From positions 1 to 10,345 of the forward strand of contig DASPKO010000172.1 in assembly GCA_035628055.1 (NCBI GenBank): DNA of 10,345 bases, read 5' to 3'. Of the stretch, positions 1 through 6,100 are shown piece after piece. The notes beneath the pieces are model-generated. The model saw nothing but the letters and a program-made list of their open reading frames with translations. It was not told the DNA's origin and searched no databases. The stretch is from DASPKO01 sp035628055 (GTDB taxonomy: Bacteria; Planctomycetota; Phycisphaerae; Phycisphaerales; UBA1924). The stretch's first letter is position 1. Each line of letters opens with the position of its first letter. The position numbers were made by a program, and so were the translations under genes.

Positions 1-42
1 CTGATTAAGAGTCAGCTGCTCTGCCAGTTGAGCTAGGAGGGC
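1..42 (-). tRNA. tRNA-Lys (CTT), 5' part only
   Basis: On the minus strand, positions 42 down to 1 read as the first 42 nucleotides of a tRNA. They give a 7-nt acceptor strand GCCCTCC, T8 and A9, a D stem GCTC/GAGC closing the loop AACTGGCA, a single A26, and the anticodon stem GCTGA with loop CTCTTAA and returning strand TCAG. The anticodon is CTT (window positions 7-9), which decodes the lysine codon AAG and suits a GC-rich genome. The variable loop, T arm and acceptor 3' strand lie beyond the window edge, so intactness cannot be judged. It is co-directional with the oxidoreductase gene, whose stop codon is about 260 bases upstream. Confidence 0.95.
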
Positions 43-114
43 GACGCCAACGAACCGCAGCCGCCACGGTGCGCCGCCGGCGGGTAGGGCAGGCCGCCCG
101 TCGCCGAGAGACCA

Positions 115-143
115 ATCGTAAACGCGGGCCGCGGGGGTGTCCA
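115..143 (-). promoter_or_regulatory. possible sigma70-type promoter for tRNA-Lys
   Basis: On the minus strand a TGGACA box (138-143; five of six matches to TTGACA) is followed after exactly 17 nt by TACGAT (115-120; four of six matches to TATAAT, with the key TA and final T kept). Transcription would start near 108 and give a leader of about 65 nt before the tRNA, to be removed by RNase P. The remaining bases between 43 and 300 show no convincing gene. The boxes were judged by eye, and the -35 box overlaps one arm of an inverted repeat. Confidence 0.4.
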
Positions 144-187
144 GTGCGGCGGAGCGCAGGGGGCACGGGGCGCCACGAGCACTGGAC
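139..187. repeat. 9-bp inverted repeat in the tRNA/oxidoreductase gap
   Basis: GTCCAGTGC (139-147) is the exact reverse complement of GCACTGGAC (179-187). The 31-nt interval can itself pair GGCG (148-151) with CGCC (171-174). It lies downstream of the oxidoreductase stop and could fold in that transcript. No T-run follows on the minus strand, so it is not a standard intrinsic terminator. In sequence this GC-rich, 9-bp repeats at such spacing are expected by chance several times in 10 kb. Confidence 0.25.
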
Positions 188-300
188 CGAGCGCGACGTG
201 ACCAGGCCGCGGCCAACTCCGGTCCGGCGGCGCACGGTGACCCGGGCCGCCGTCACGTTCCGAGTCTCAGAGGTCCGTTGGGCGCCGGCGAGCCTCCGAC

Positions 301-2043
301 TCACCGCCCCGCGCCGCGCTCCGTGGAATGATCGGGATCGCGGGACGGCTCACGCTCCGAGGCGCGGTCCGCCGCTGACTCTTCTTCGTCGCCGTCCTGG
401 CCCCGCGGCGCCGCGCGGCGCCCCGCCCCGGTCTGCTCGGCACGGGCCGCGCTGGAGCCGCCCGCCTCGGCGCTTCCGGGCGCCGTCTCGGGGTCGGGGG
501 CGCGCCCGAGGTCCGTGATCGCGGGGCCATTGACCACCCGCCCGGTCGGGTCGAAGCGCGAGCCGTGCACGGGGCAGTCCCAGGATTTTTCCGCCCGGTT
601 CCAGAGGACCTGGCCGCCCAGGTGGGTGCACATCGCCGAGCAGGTGTGCAAGGACCCGTCGGGCGCCTTGTAGCAGGCGACCTTCGTCAGGCCCTGGCGC
701 ACCACCGCCCCCTCGCCCGGCGGGATCTCCTCGGGCGAGTCCACCTCGCTCCCCGCGAGCCACTTGGAGTAATAGCTCAGGGCGTTGACGTTCTCGCGCA
801 CCCACTCGCCGGCGGTTCGCAGCGTCCGCCGGCCCGGGTCGTAAAGCTCGCCCCACGGGCTCTGGCGCCCCGCGATCTGGTCGCTGATGATCATCCCGGC
901 CAGCGTGGCGTGCGTCATGCCGTGGCCCGAGTCGCCCGTGGCGACGTAGATGCTCTGGCCACCCGGGTTGAGCCCGATGAAGGCGAGCGAGTCGACCGGC
1001 TCGATCACCTGCCCGGACCACCGGTAGTCGACCCCCTCGAACGTCGGGAACCGCTCGGCGGTCCAGTGCGCCAGGCGTGCGAAGCGCTCCTCGAAGTCGT
1101 CGGCCTGACCGGTCTTGTGATCCTCGCCGCCGACGATGAGCAGGTCGTGCTCGTGCGGGTGCCCGCCCTCGCCGAGCCCGGGCGGGCTGGCCAGGGGCTG
1201 GAGGCGCACATAGTGGTACGGGTCGAGCATGTCCCAGTACAGCGCGTCGCGCACGGTGCCGCGCGGCACCCGCCCCGCCACCACGTAGGTCCGGTAGGCC
1301 GCCTGCTTGGTGTGCAGGGTGACGCGGTCGTTCACGGGCGTGTTGGTCGCGACGACGATCCAGCGTGAGGTGATGGTGTGCCCGGTCGCGGTGCGGACCC
1401 GGGCGGGCGTCCCGTCGCGGAAGTCGCTGGCGTGGGTCCGGCAGTAGATGTGCCCGCCCAGGCGGACGATCTCCCGGGCCAGGCCCGCGATGTACTTCAG
1501 GGGGTGGAAGGTCCCCTGGAGCGCGAAGCGGATCGCCGGGCCCGTGTCATAGTCGCCGATGGGCGCGCGGTCCACGAGGTCGCAGATCATGCCCGCCCGC
1601 TGGGCGGCGTCGAGCTCCGCCATGAGCTGATCGCGGTCCTGCCCGGGCCCGCAGAAGAGGAAACCGTCGAGCCGGCGGAAGTCGCAGTCGATCTCCAGCT
1701 CCTGGGCGATCCGCTCGATAGCGTCGATGGCCGCGGCATGGCTCTGCCCGGCCAGGCGGGCTCCTTCCTCGCCGTAGAGCTTCTCGAGGTGCGTGAAGCG
1801 GTCGTCGAGCGCCGAGGCCAGATGGGCCGTGGTGCGCGAGGTTTCGCCACCCGCGACCGGGCCATCGTCGAGGACGACCACGGAACGGCCCTGGCGGAGG
1901 AGCAGGAGGGACGTAGTCAGCCCGGCCAGGCCCGCACCCACCACGCACACGTCGGCCGAGGTGTCCTCCGCGAGCGGGGGAAAGTCCGGGACACTGGCGG
2001 TCGCCATCCAGATCGACGTCGAGACGCCCGATTCGGGTTGCAT
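301..2043 (-). CDS. FAD-dependent oxidoreductase with C-terminal Rieske [2Fe-2S] domain
   Basis: This is a 580-residue two-domain redox protein. The N-terminal half is a DAO-type FAD domain. The dinucleotide-binding motif GAGLAG lies at residues 36-41 after a beta strand, followed by a GETSRTTAHL segment typical of the family. A conserved TGDSGHGMTHATL stretch near residues 367-380 closes the FAD domain. The C-terminal part is a Rieske domain with C472-x-H474 and C490-x2-H493, the four ligands of a [2Fe-2S] cluster. This architecture matches B. subtilis YhfW and relatives; substrate and electron partner are unknown. No signal peptide or membrane segment is evident, so it is probably cytoplasmic. 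The ATG at 2043 is chosen because GGAGGAG lies 7 nt upstream and homology starts after it; the frame stays open to 2223 but that part looks non-coding. After the Rieske domain an odd hydrophilic tail of about 68 residues, rich in Ala, Gly, Arg, Glu and Asp, reaches the stop. It diverges from the DUF58 cluster. Confidence 0.92.
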   Translation of the reverse strand: MQPESGVSTSIWMATASVPDFPPLAEDTSADVCVVGAGLAGLTTSLLLLRQGRSVVVLDDGPVAGGETSRTTAHLASALDDRFTHLEKLYGEEGARLAGQSHAAAIDAIERIAQELEIDCDFRRLDGFLFCGPGQDRDQLMAELDAAQRAGMICDLVDRAPIGDYDTGPAIRFALQGTFHPLKYIAGLAREIVRLGGHIYCRTHASDFRDGTPARVRTATGHTITSRWIVVATNTPVNDRVTLHTKQAAYRTYVVAGRVPRGTVRDALYWDMLDPYHYVRLQPLASPPGLGEGGHPHEHDLLIVGGEDHKTGQADDFEERFARLAHWTAERFPTFEGVDYRWSGQVIEPVDSLAFIGLNPGGQSIYVATGDSGHGMTHATLAGMIISDQIAGRQSPWGELYDPGRRTLRTAGEWVRENVNALSYYSKWLAGSEVDSPEEIPPGEGAVVRQGLTKVACYKAPDGSLHTCSAMCTHLGGQVLWNRAEKSWDCPVHGSRFDPTGRVVNGPAITDLGRAPDPETAPGSAEAGGSSAARAEQTGAGRRAAPRGQDGDEEESAADRASEREPSRDPDHSTERGAGR

Positions 2044-2050
2044 GGCGGGG

Positions 2051-2057
2051 CTCCTCC
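2051..2057 (-). promoter_or_regulatory. ribosome binding site of the oxidoreductase
   Basis: The minus strand reads GGAGGAG here, 7 nt before the ATG at 2043. This is the strongest Shine-Dalgarno match near any candidate start of the frame. It favours 2043 over the further-upstream ATG at 2223 and over the internal ATG at 2007, which has no such site. Confidence 0.8.
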
Positions 2058-2261
2058 GCGGAGTGAGCGCGGTGACGACCGGGGCCTCACGCCGAGCGCC
2101 CGGCCGCTTCAAACTCTCCGCCCTACCCGTCCGCGCACCATCGGCAACCCACCCCAGACATGGGCCACCGCGGGTGGGAGGGAACCAGGACAGGCGTCCC
2201 GCGATCCGCGGCCGCGGTACCAAGGAGGCCGGTCGCGGCCGTCCGTGGCCCTCGGGTGGCC

Positions 2262-2277
2262 CCGCACTCCAGTGCGG
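2262..2277. promoter_or_regulatory. candidate operator: tight inverted repeat in divergent intergenic region
   Basis: CCGCACT (2262-2268) and AGTGCGG (2271-2277) are perfect 7-bp arms around a 2-nt centre. The site lies about 55 bases before the DUF58 start, in the 289-base gap between two divergent genes, which is a common place for a dimeric repressor site. A second, simpler palindrome CCGCGGCCGCGG occurs at 2206-2217 but is just G/C alternation. No regulator gene is present in the window, so the role is inference only. Confidence 0.3.
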
Positions 2278-2317
2278 AGAAGGGCCCGGTTCGGGAAACC
2301 CGCCCGCCCGCTCCGAG

Positions 2318-2323
2318 TACGAT
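2318..2323 (+). promoter_or_regulatory. possible -10 box giving a leaderless or near-leaderless DUF58 mRNA
   Basis: TACGAT lies only 9 nt before the ATG at 2333, and no Shine-Dalgarno sequence is visible between them (the interval is CAGCAGCAG). If this is a real -10 element, transcription would start at or within a few bases of the start codon. No good -35 hexamer is found 15-19 nt upstream; the bases there read GGGAAACCC. That weakens the call. Confidence 0.25.
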
Positions 2324-2332
2324 CAGCAGCAG

Positions 2333-3379
2333 ATGCCGCATTCACGAGGGGAGAGTCCTGCCGCCAGCCCCGCCACGCCGGCGGGCGGCACGCTCCGCGC
2401 CGGGTCCGCACCCCACGCCGACGCCCAGCTCTACCTCCACCCCCAGACGCTGGCGCGCCTCGGCACCCTGGAGCTGCGCGCCAAGATGATCGTGGAGGGG
2501 GTCACCAGCGGGCAGCACCGCTCGCCCTACCACGGCTTCTCGGTCGAGTTCGCCCAGCACCGCCCCTACGTGGCCGGCGACGACATCCGGCACCTGGACT
2601 GGAAGGTCTTCGGCCGCTCCGACAAGCTCCACCTCAAGCAGTATCAGCAGGAGACCAATCTCGACCTGATGGTGCTGGTGGACTCGTCGGGGTCGATGAA
2701 CTACGGCTCGCGCTCCTTCGAGGACGCCTCGGGCGTGGGGCGCGCGCTCAGCCCCGACGGGCGGAGCAACTGGACCAAGTTCGATCACGCCACCGCCGTC
2801 GCGGCCGCGCTCTCGTACATGGCCCTGCGGCAGGGCGATCGCGTGGGCGTGGCGGTCTTCGCCGACGAGGTGCGGGCGGCGGTGAAGCGGTCGGGCGCCC
2901 AGGGCCAGTGGCGGGCGATCGTGGGAGCGCTCTCGGTGCAGCCCGTGGAGCGGGGCACGAACCTCGGGCGCGTCGTCGAGCAGGTGCTGGCCAAGCTGAA
3001 CAACCGCTGCCTGATCGCCCTGGTGAGCGACCTCTTTCTCGACCCGGAGGAGTACCGCTCGGCGCTGGCGCGCATCCGCCATCGCCGCCACGACCTGATC
3101 GCCTTCCAGGTGATGGACCGGGCCGAGCTGAACTTCGACCTCACGGACACGGCCCCGCTGGAGGGCCTCGAGGGCGAGCCGCGGCTGCGCGTGGACCCGC
3201 GGGCCATCCGCGCCGCGTACCTCCAGGCCGTCGGGCGCCACCTCGCCCAGGTCCAGCGCGTGACCCGGGGCCTGGGCTTTGCCTACCAGCTCGTGAGCAC
3301 GCATGACTGGCTGGGCCCCCCGATGGCCGCGTTCATGGCCCGGCGGAACGCGGGGATCAAGCGGGGGAAGCTGGGATAG
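2333..3379 (+). CDS. DUF58 / VWA domain protein
   Basis: This 348-residue protein matches the DUF58 family. The family signature is clear: an HRSPYHGFSVEF segment, then HRPYVAGDDIRHLDWKVF (residues 76-93) and a KQYQQE segment, leading into a von Willebrand factor A fold. All metal-site residues checked are present: D117-x-S119-x-S121 in VDSSGSM, T209 in GTNLG, and D233 in LVSDLF. A loop of roughly 15 extra residues follows the first motif. The N-terminal 30 or so residues are Ala/Pro/Gly-rich and probably disordered. There is no signal peptide or membrane helix, so a cytoplasmic protein is likely. DUF58 proteins are commonly encoded with MoxR AAA+ ATPases and BatA-like proteins and are thought to act as adaptors for them. 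The ATG at 2333 is the natural start before the conserved region but has no clear ribosome binding site. It is the first gene of the plus-strand cluster. Confidence 0.92.
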   Translation: MPHSRGESPAASPATPAGGTLRAGSAPHADAQLYLHPQTLARLGTLELRAKMIVEGVTSGQHRSPYHGFSVEFAQHRPYVAGDDIRHLDWKVFGRSDKLHLKQYQQETNLDLMVLVDSSGSMNYGSRSFEDASGVGRALSPDGRSNWTKFDHATAVAAALSYMALRQGDRVGVAVFADEVRAAVKRSGAQGQWRAIVGALSVQPVERGTNLGRVVEQVLAKLNNRCLIALVSDLFLDPEEYRSALARIRHRRHDLIAFQVMDRAELNFDLTDTAPLEGLEGEPRLRVDPRAIRAAYLQAVGRHLAQVQRVTRGLGFAYQLVSTHDWLGPPMAAFMARRNAGIKRGKLG

Positions 3380-3392
3380 GCAAGAGGAGAGC

Positions 3393-3530
3393 GTGACACA
3401 GGCGCGGGCTCACCAGGTCGAGCGGGCGGGCTTCCGGCAAGACCGGGCCGGCGTTGTGTCCGCGCGCCCCGGTCCCCCCGGCACCTGGGCCGGGCCCCCA
3501 TCCACTCCGGACGCCGGAGGCGGCTCATGA
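3393..3530 (+). CDS. doubtful small ORF (45 codons) coupled to the BatA-like gene
   Basis: A GTG codon at 3393 is preceded by AAGAGGAGA (3382-3390), a purine-rich stretch resembling a ribosome binding site. The frame then runs 45 codons and ends in TGA at 3528-3530, overlapping the ATG of the next gene as ATGA. The predicted peptide is rich in Gly, Pro, Arg and Ala, has no hydrophobic segment and resembles nothing I recognise. About a fifth of its codons end in A or T, more than in the neighbouring genes, which argues against coding. It could instead be an untranslated spacer of 147 bases between the DUF58 and BatA-like genes, or a leader ORF that couples translation. Confidence 0.25.
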   Translation: MTQARAHQVERAGFRQDRAGVVSARPGPPGTWAGPPSTPDAGGGS

Positions 3531-6100
3531 CATTCCTGCACGCCGGGCTGGCGGTGGCGGGCGTCGCGGCGGTGGCGATCCCGATCATCATCCACCTGCT
3601 GATGCGCCGCCGGCGCACGCCCGTGCGCTGGGCCGCCATGCGCTTTGTCATCGAGGCGTATAAGGCGCAGCGCCGGCGTCTGCTCGTCGAGCGTTGGCTG
3701 CTGCTGGCGGTCCGCTGCCTGGTGGTGCTCCTGGCGGGCTTGGCGATCGCGCGCCCCGCGCTCACGGGCACGGGTGCCGCGGCCGGGGGGCGGACCGTCT
3801 ATCTCCTGGTGGACAACTCGATCGCCGCGGGCGTCGAGCCGGCGGGCGCGCCGGGGACCGCGCTCGAGCGCCACCGGCGCACGGCCCTCGGCGTGCTCGA
3901 CGCCCTGGGGGCGGGCGCCACCGGCGAGCTCGCGGCCGACCGGTGCGCCGTGATCGCGCTCGCCGGGCCGGCCGAGCCGGCGATCCTGCCGGCCAGCGCC
4001 GACCTGGACGCGGCCCGGGCCGCGCTCAACGAGCTCGCCCCCTCCGCCTCGCGAGCCGACCTGCCGGGCGGGCTCGCCCTGGCCGCGAGCGCTATCCGCG
4101 CGTCGCTGGAGCGCGACGCCGCCGGCCCGGCCCCGGGACGCGTCTTCGTGGTGGTGCTCAGCGACTTCTACTCGGGAGGGGCCGAGGTGACGGCGGCGCT
4201 GCCGGTGCTCCCGCCCGGGGTGCGGGTGCTGGCCTCTGTCCCGGCCCGCGACAGCCCCGGCAACCTGGCGATCACGGGCCTGGACCCGCTGAGGCCCGTC
4301 ATGATCGGCGCGGGCGGCGCGAGCCCGCACGGGGCGGCGGAGCGCGTCCGCGTGAGGCTGCGGCGCAGCGGCAACGTGGAAAGGCCGGCGGCGGGGAGCG
4401 TGCGGGTCTGGGCCGTGCCGATTGCCGGCGGATCCCCCGACGCGGGGCGGGCCGGCCACGCCCGCGCGGAGTTCGCGCCCGGGCAGGAGGAAGCCGCCGT
4501 CTCGGTGCAGGTGCCGGTGCCCGTTTCCACCGCAAGCCCAGGCGCCTCGGCCATGAGTTTCGCCCCCGGCGCCGCCGTCCTCCTCGCCGAGCTCGATGAC
4601 GACGCCCTCCGCGCCGACAATCGCTGGCGCCGCCCGGTCGAGGTGCGCCCGGCGCTGCGCGTCGGGATCGTCGCGCCGCGGCGCTTCGGCCCGCGCGGGC
4701 GCGTGGACGAGCTCGGCGCGGCGGAATGGGTGGCCCTGGCCCTGGCGCCCGCGGCGGCCCCGGGCGCGGGCGGCGAGATCGCCGTCACGCAGGTCGAGCC
4801 CACCGCGCTCGACCCCGCGGCCCTCGTCGGGCTCGACGCCATCATCGTCCCCCGTCCCGACCTCATCGCCACCGCGGCGCCCGGCGCCGCCTCGGGCACG
4901 ACCGGCTGGGACCGGCTGCGCCGCTTCGCGGAGGCCGGGGGGCTCGTGCTCGTGATGCCCCCGGCGGCCGCCACGGTCCACGGCTGGACCGAGCCGATGA
5001 CCCGGGCCTTCGATCTCTCCTGGCGCCCGGGACGCGAGACCAGTTTGCTCGAACCCGACGGGCTGGCCGTCGAAACTGGCTCCCCCGGCGCGACGCCGGA
5101 TACGCCCGCATCGCGCGCCGAGGCCGGCCCCGACGTGGGCGACCTCCTCGAGCTGCTGCGGGGTGAGCTCGAGGGTCTCGTCCGGCCCGTTACGGTGCGC
5201 CGCGTCCTCCGGCCCGAGGGCGACCTCGGCCCGGCCCGCCCGCTCCTGGCGCTCGCGGACGGCACGCCCCTGCTCCTCGTGCAGGCCCTGGCCCCGCGCG
5301 GCGCCGAACCGGGCGCTCCGGCCTCGCCAGGCGCCGCCACGACCGGCGCTCCCTCTGGCGCTCCCCCGCCCGCGGGCGCGCCCGGCGCGCGCGGGCTGCT
5401 TGTCTACCTCGCGGTGGCCCCCGAGCTCTCCTGGACGGACCTGCCCGCCAAGCCCCTGATGGTGCCGCTCGTGCAGGAGCTGGTTCGCCAGGGCATCGGG
5501 CGGGCGCGGGGGTCGTGGTCGTCGGTGGCCGGACAGCCCGTCTCGGCGCCCCCGGGAACGCTCGAGCTTGTTCCGGTCGCGACCGGAGCGCCGGGCGGGG
5601 CCGAGGAGACCGGCGCGGGGCCGCTGGGCGGGCCGATCGGCGTCGCCCCCGGGGGCCTCGCGGCCGAGCCGGTGCGCCGCGCCGGGCTCTTCCGGGCTGT
5701 CGACGTGCGGGGCGGGACGCGCGGGCACGTCGCCGTCAACGCCGACGAGCGCGGCAGCCGGCTGGAACCACAAGCCCGTGCCCAGGTCGAGCCCTGGCTC
5801 TCGGCCGCGGCCGGTGGGAGCGCTGTGGCCTGGCTCGAGCCGCCGACCGGGGCCGCCGGGCGCACCCAGCCGGAGAGCCCGGCCTCGGGCGTGCTGGGAT
5901 CGATCTTCGCCGGGCCCCCGAGCGGTCCTCCCCTGAGCGTGCCCCTGCTCATCGCGGCGGGACTGCTGGCGCTGCTCGAGATCCTGCTGGCACGGTTGGC
6001 CAGTCACGCGCGCCCGGGCGCGGGCGGGAGCCCCGACCTCCCGGGCCTCGCCCCCGGCCTGACGCCGGGCGGGCCGAGCGCGGCGGGAGCGGCCTCATGA
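3527..6100 (+). CDS. BatA-like membrane protein with degenerate VWA and amidotransferase-like region
   Basis: This is an 857-residue membrane protein. The N-terminus is a BatA domain: a hydrophobic helix (about residues 4-27, containing AIPIIIHLLMRRRR), a basic loop with RWAAMRFV, and a second helix (about 58-77). A VWA-like domain follows, but its metal site is incomplete: D96-N-S98-I-A100 replaces DxSxS, the usual Thr aligns with A177, and only D213 (LSDF) is kept. Residues about 394-480 look like an alpha/beta amidotransferase-like fold (LDAIIVPRPDL, AEAGGLVLVMPP) without a catalytic Cys. An Ala/Pro/Gly-rich insert lies near 590-622. A C-terminal helix (about 803-825) anchors the other end. 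The region between helices probably faces the periplasm. The start is supported by GGAGG (3516-3520) 6 nt upstream. The stop overlaps the next ATG. It probably partners the DUF58 and downstream VWA proteins; the exact function is unknown. Confidence 0.9.
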   Translation: MTFLHAGLAVAGVAAVAIPIIIHLLMRRRRTPVRWAAMRFVIEAYKAQRRRLLVERWLLLAVRCLVVLLAGLAIARPALTGTGAAAGGRTVYLLVDNSIAAGVEPAGAPGTALERHRRTALGVLDALGAGATGELAADRCAVIALAGPAEPAILPASADLDAARAALNELAPSASRADLPGGLALAASAIRASLERDAAGPAPGRVFVVVLSDFYSGGAEVTAALPVLPPGVRVLASVPARDSPGNLAITGLDPLRPVMIGAGGASPHGAAERVRVRLRRSGNVERPAAGSVRVWAVPIAGGSPDAGRAGHARAEFAPGQEEAAVSVQVPVPVSTASPGASAMSFAPGAAVLLAELDDDALRADNRWRRPVEVRPALRVGIVAPRRFGPRGRVDELGAAEWVALALAPAAAPGAGGEIAVTQVEPTALDPAALVGLDAIIVPRPDLIATAAPGAASGTTGWDRLRRFAEAGGLVLVMPPAAATVHGWTEPMTRAFDLSWRPGRETSLLEPDGLAVETGSPGATPDTPASRAEAGPDVGDLLELLRGELEGLVRPVTVRRVLRPEGDLGPARPLLALADGTPLLLVQALAPRGAEPGAPASPGAATTGAPSGAPPPAGAPGARGLLVYLAVAPELSWTDLPAKPLMVPLVQELVRQGIGRARGSWSSVAGQPVSAPPGTLELVPVATGAPGGAEETGAGPLGGPIGVAPGGLAAEPVRRAGLFRAVDVRGGTRGHVAVNADERGSRLEPQARAQVEPWLSAAAGGSAVAWLEPPTGAAGRTQPESPASGVLGSIFAGPPSGPPLSVPLLIAAGLLALLEILLARLASHARPGAGGSPDLPGLAPGLTPGGPSAAGAAS

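Noticed and set aside
1..42. tRNA-Lys as an integration site of a mobile element
   Set aside because: Integration usually uses the 3' half, which is outside the window, and no integrase or direct repeat is seen on this side.
140..149. TCCAGTGCGG shared with 2268-2277 as a common regulatory motif
   Set aside because: Many 10-mers recur by chance in sequence this GC-rich, and a near-identical string also occurs inside the oxidoreductase coding region at 1062-1070.
237..256. GTGAC/GTCAC hairpin as terminator of the oxidoreductase
   Set aside because: The stem is only 5 bp with a 10-nt loop, and no T-run follows on the minus strand.
2044..2223. 60-codon upstream extension of the oxidoreductase
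   Set aside because: The strong GGAGGAG site 7 nt before 2043 and the start of family-like sequence favour the shorter protein; the extension looks like intergenic sequence.
1378..3306. Plus-strand open frame of 642 codons across the oxidoreductase and DUF58 regions
   Set aside because: It lies antisense to the oxidoreductase and out of frame with DUF58. Both are supported by conserved motifs, and the translation of this frame has none.
3410..6007. Minus-strand open frame of 865 codons opposite the BatA-like gene
   Set aside because: It is antisense to a well-supported membrane protein. Its translation is Arg/Gly/Pro/Ala-rich with no recognisable domain, as expected where extreme GC content removes stop codons.
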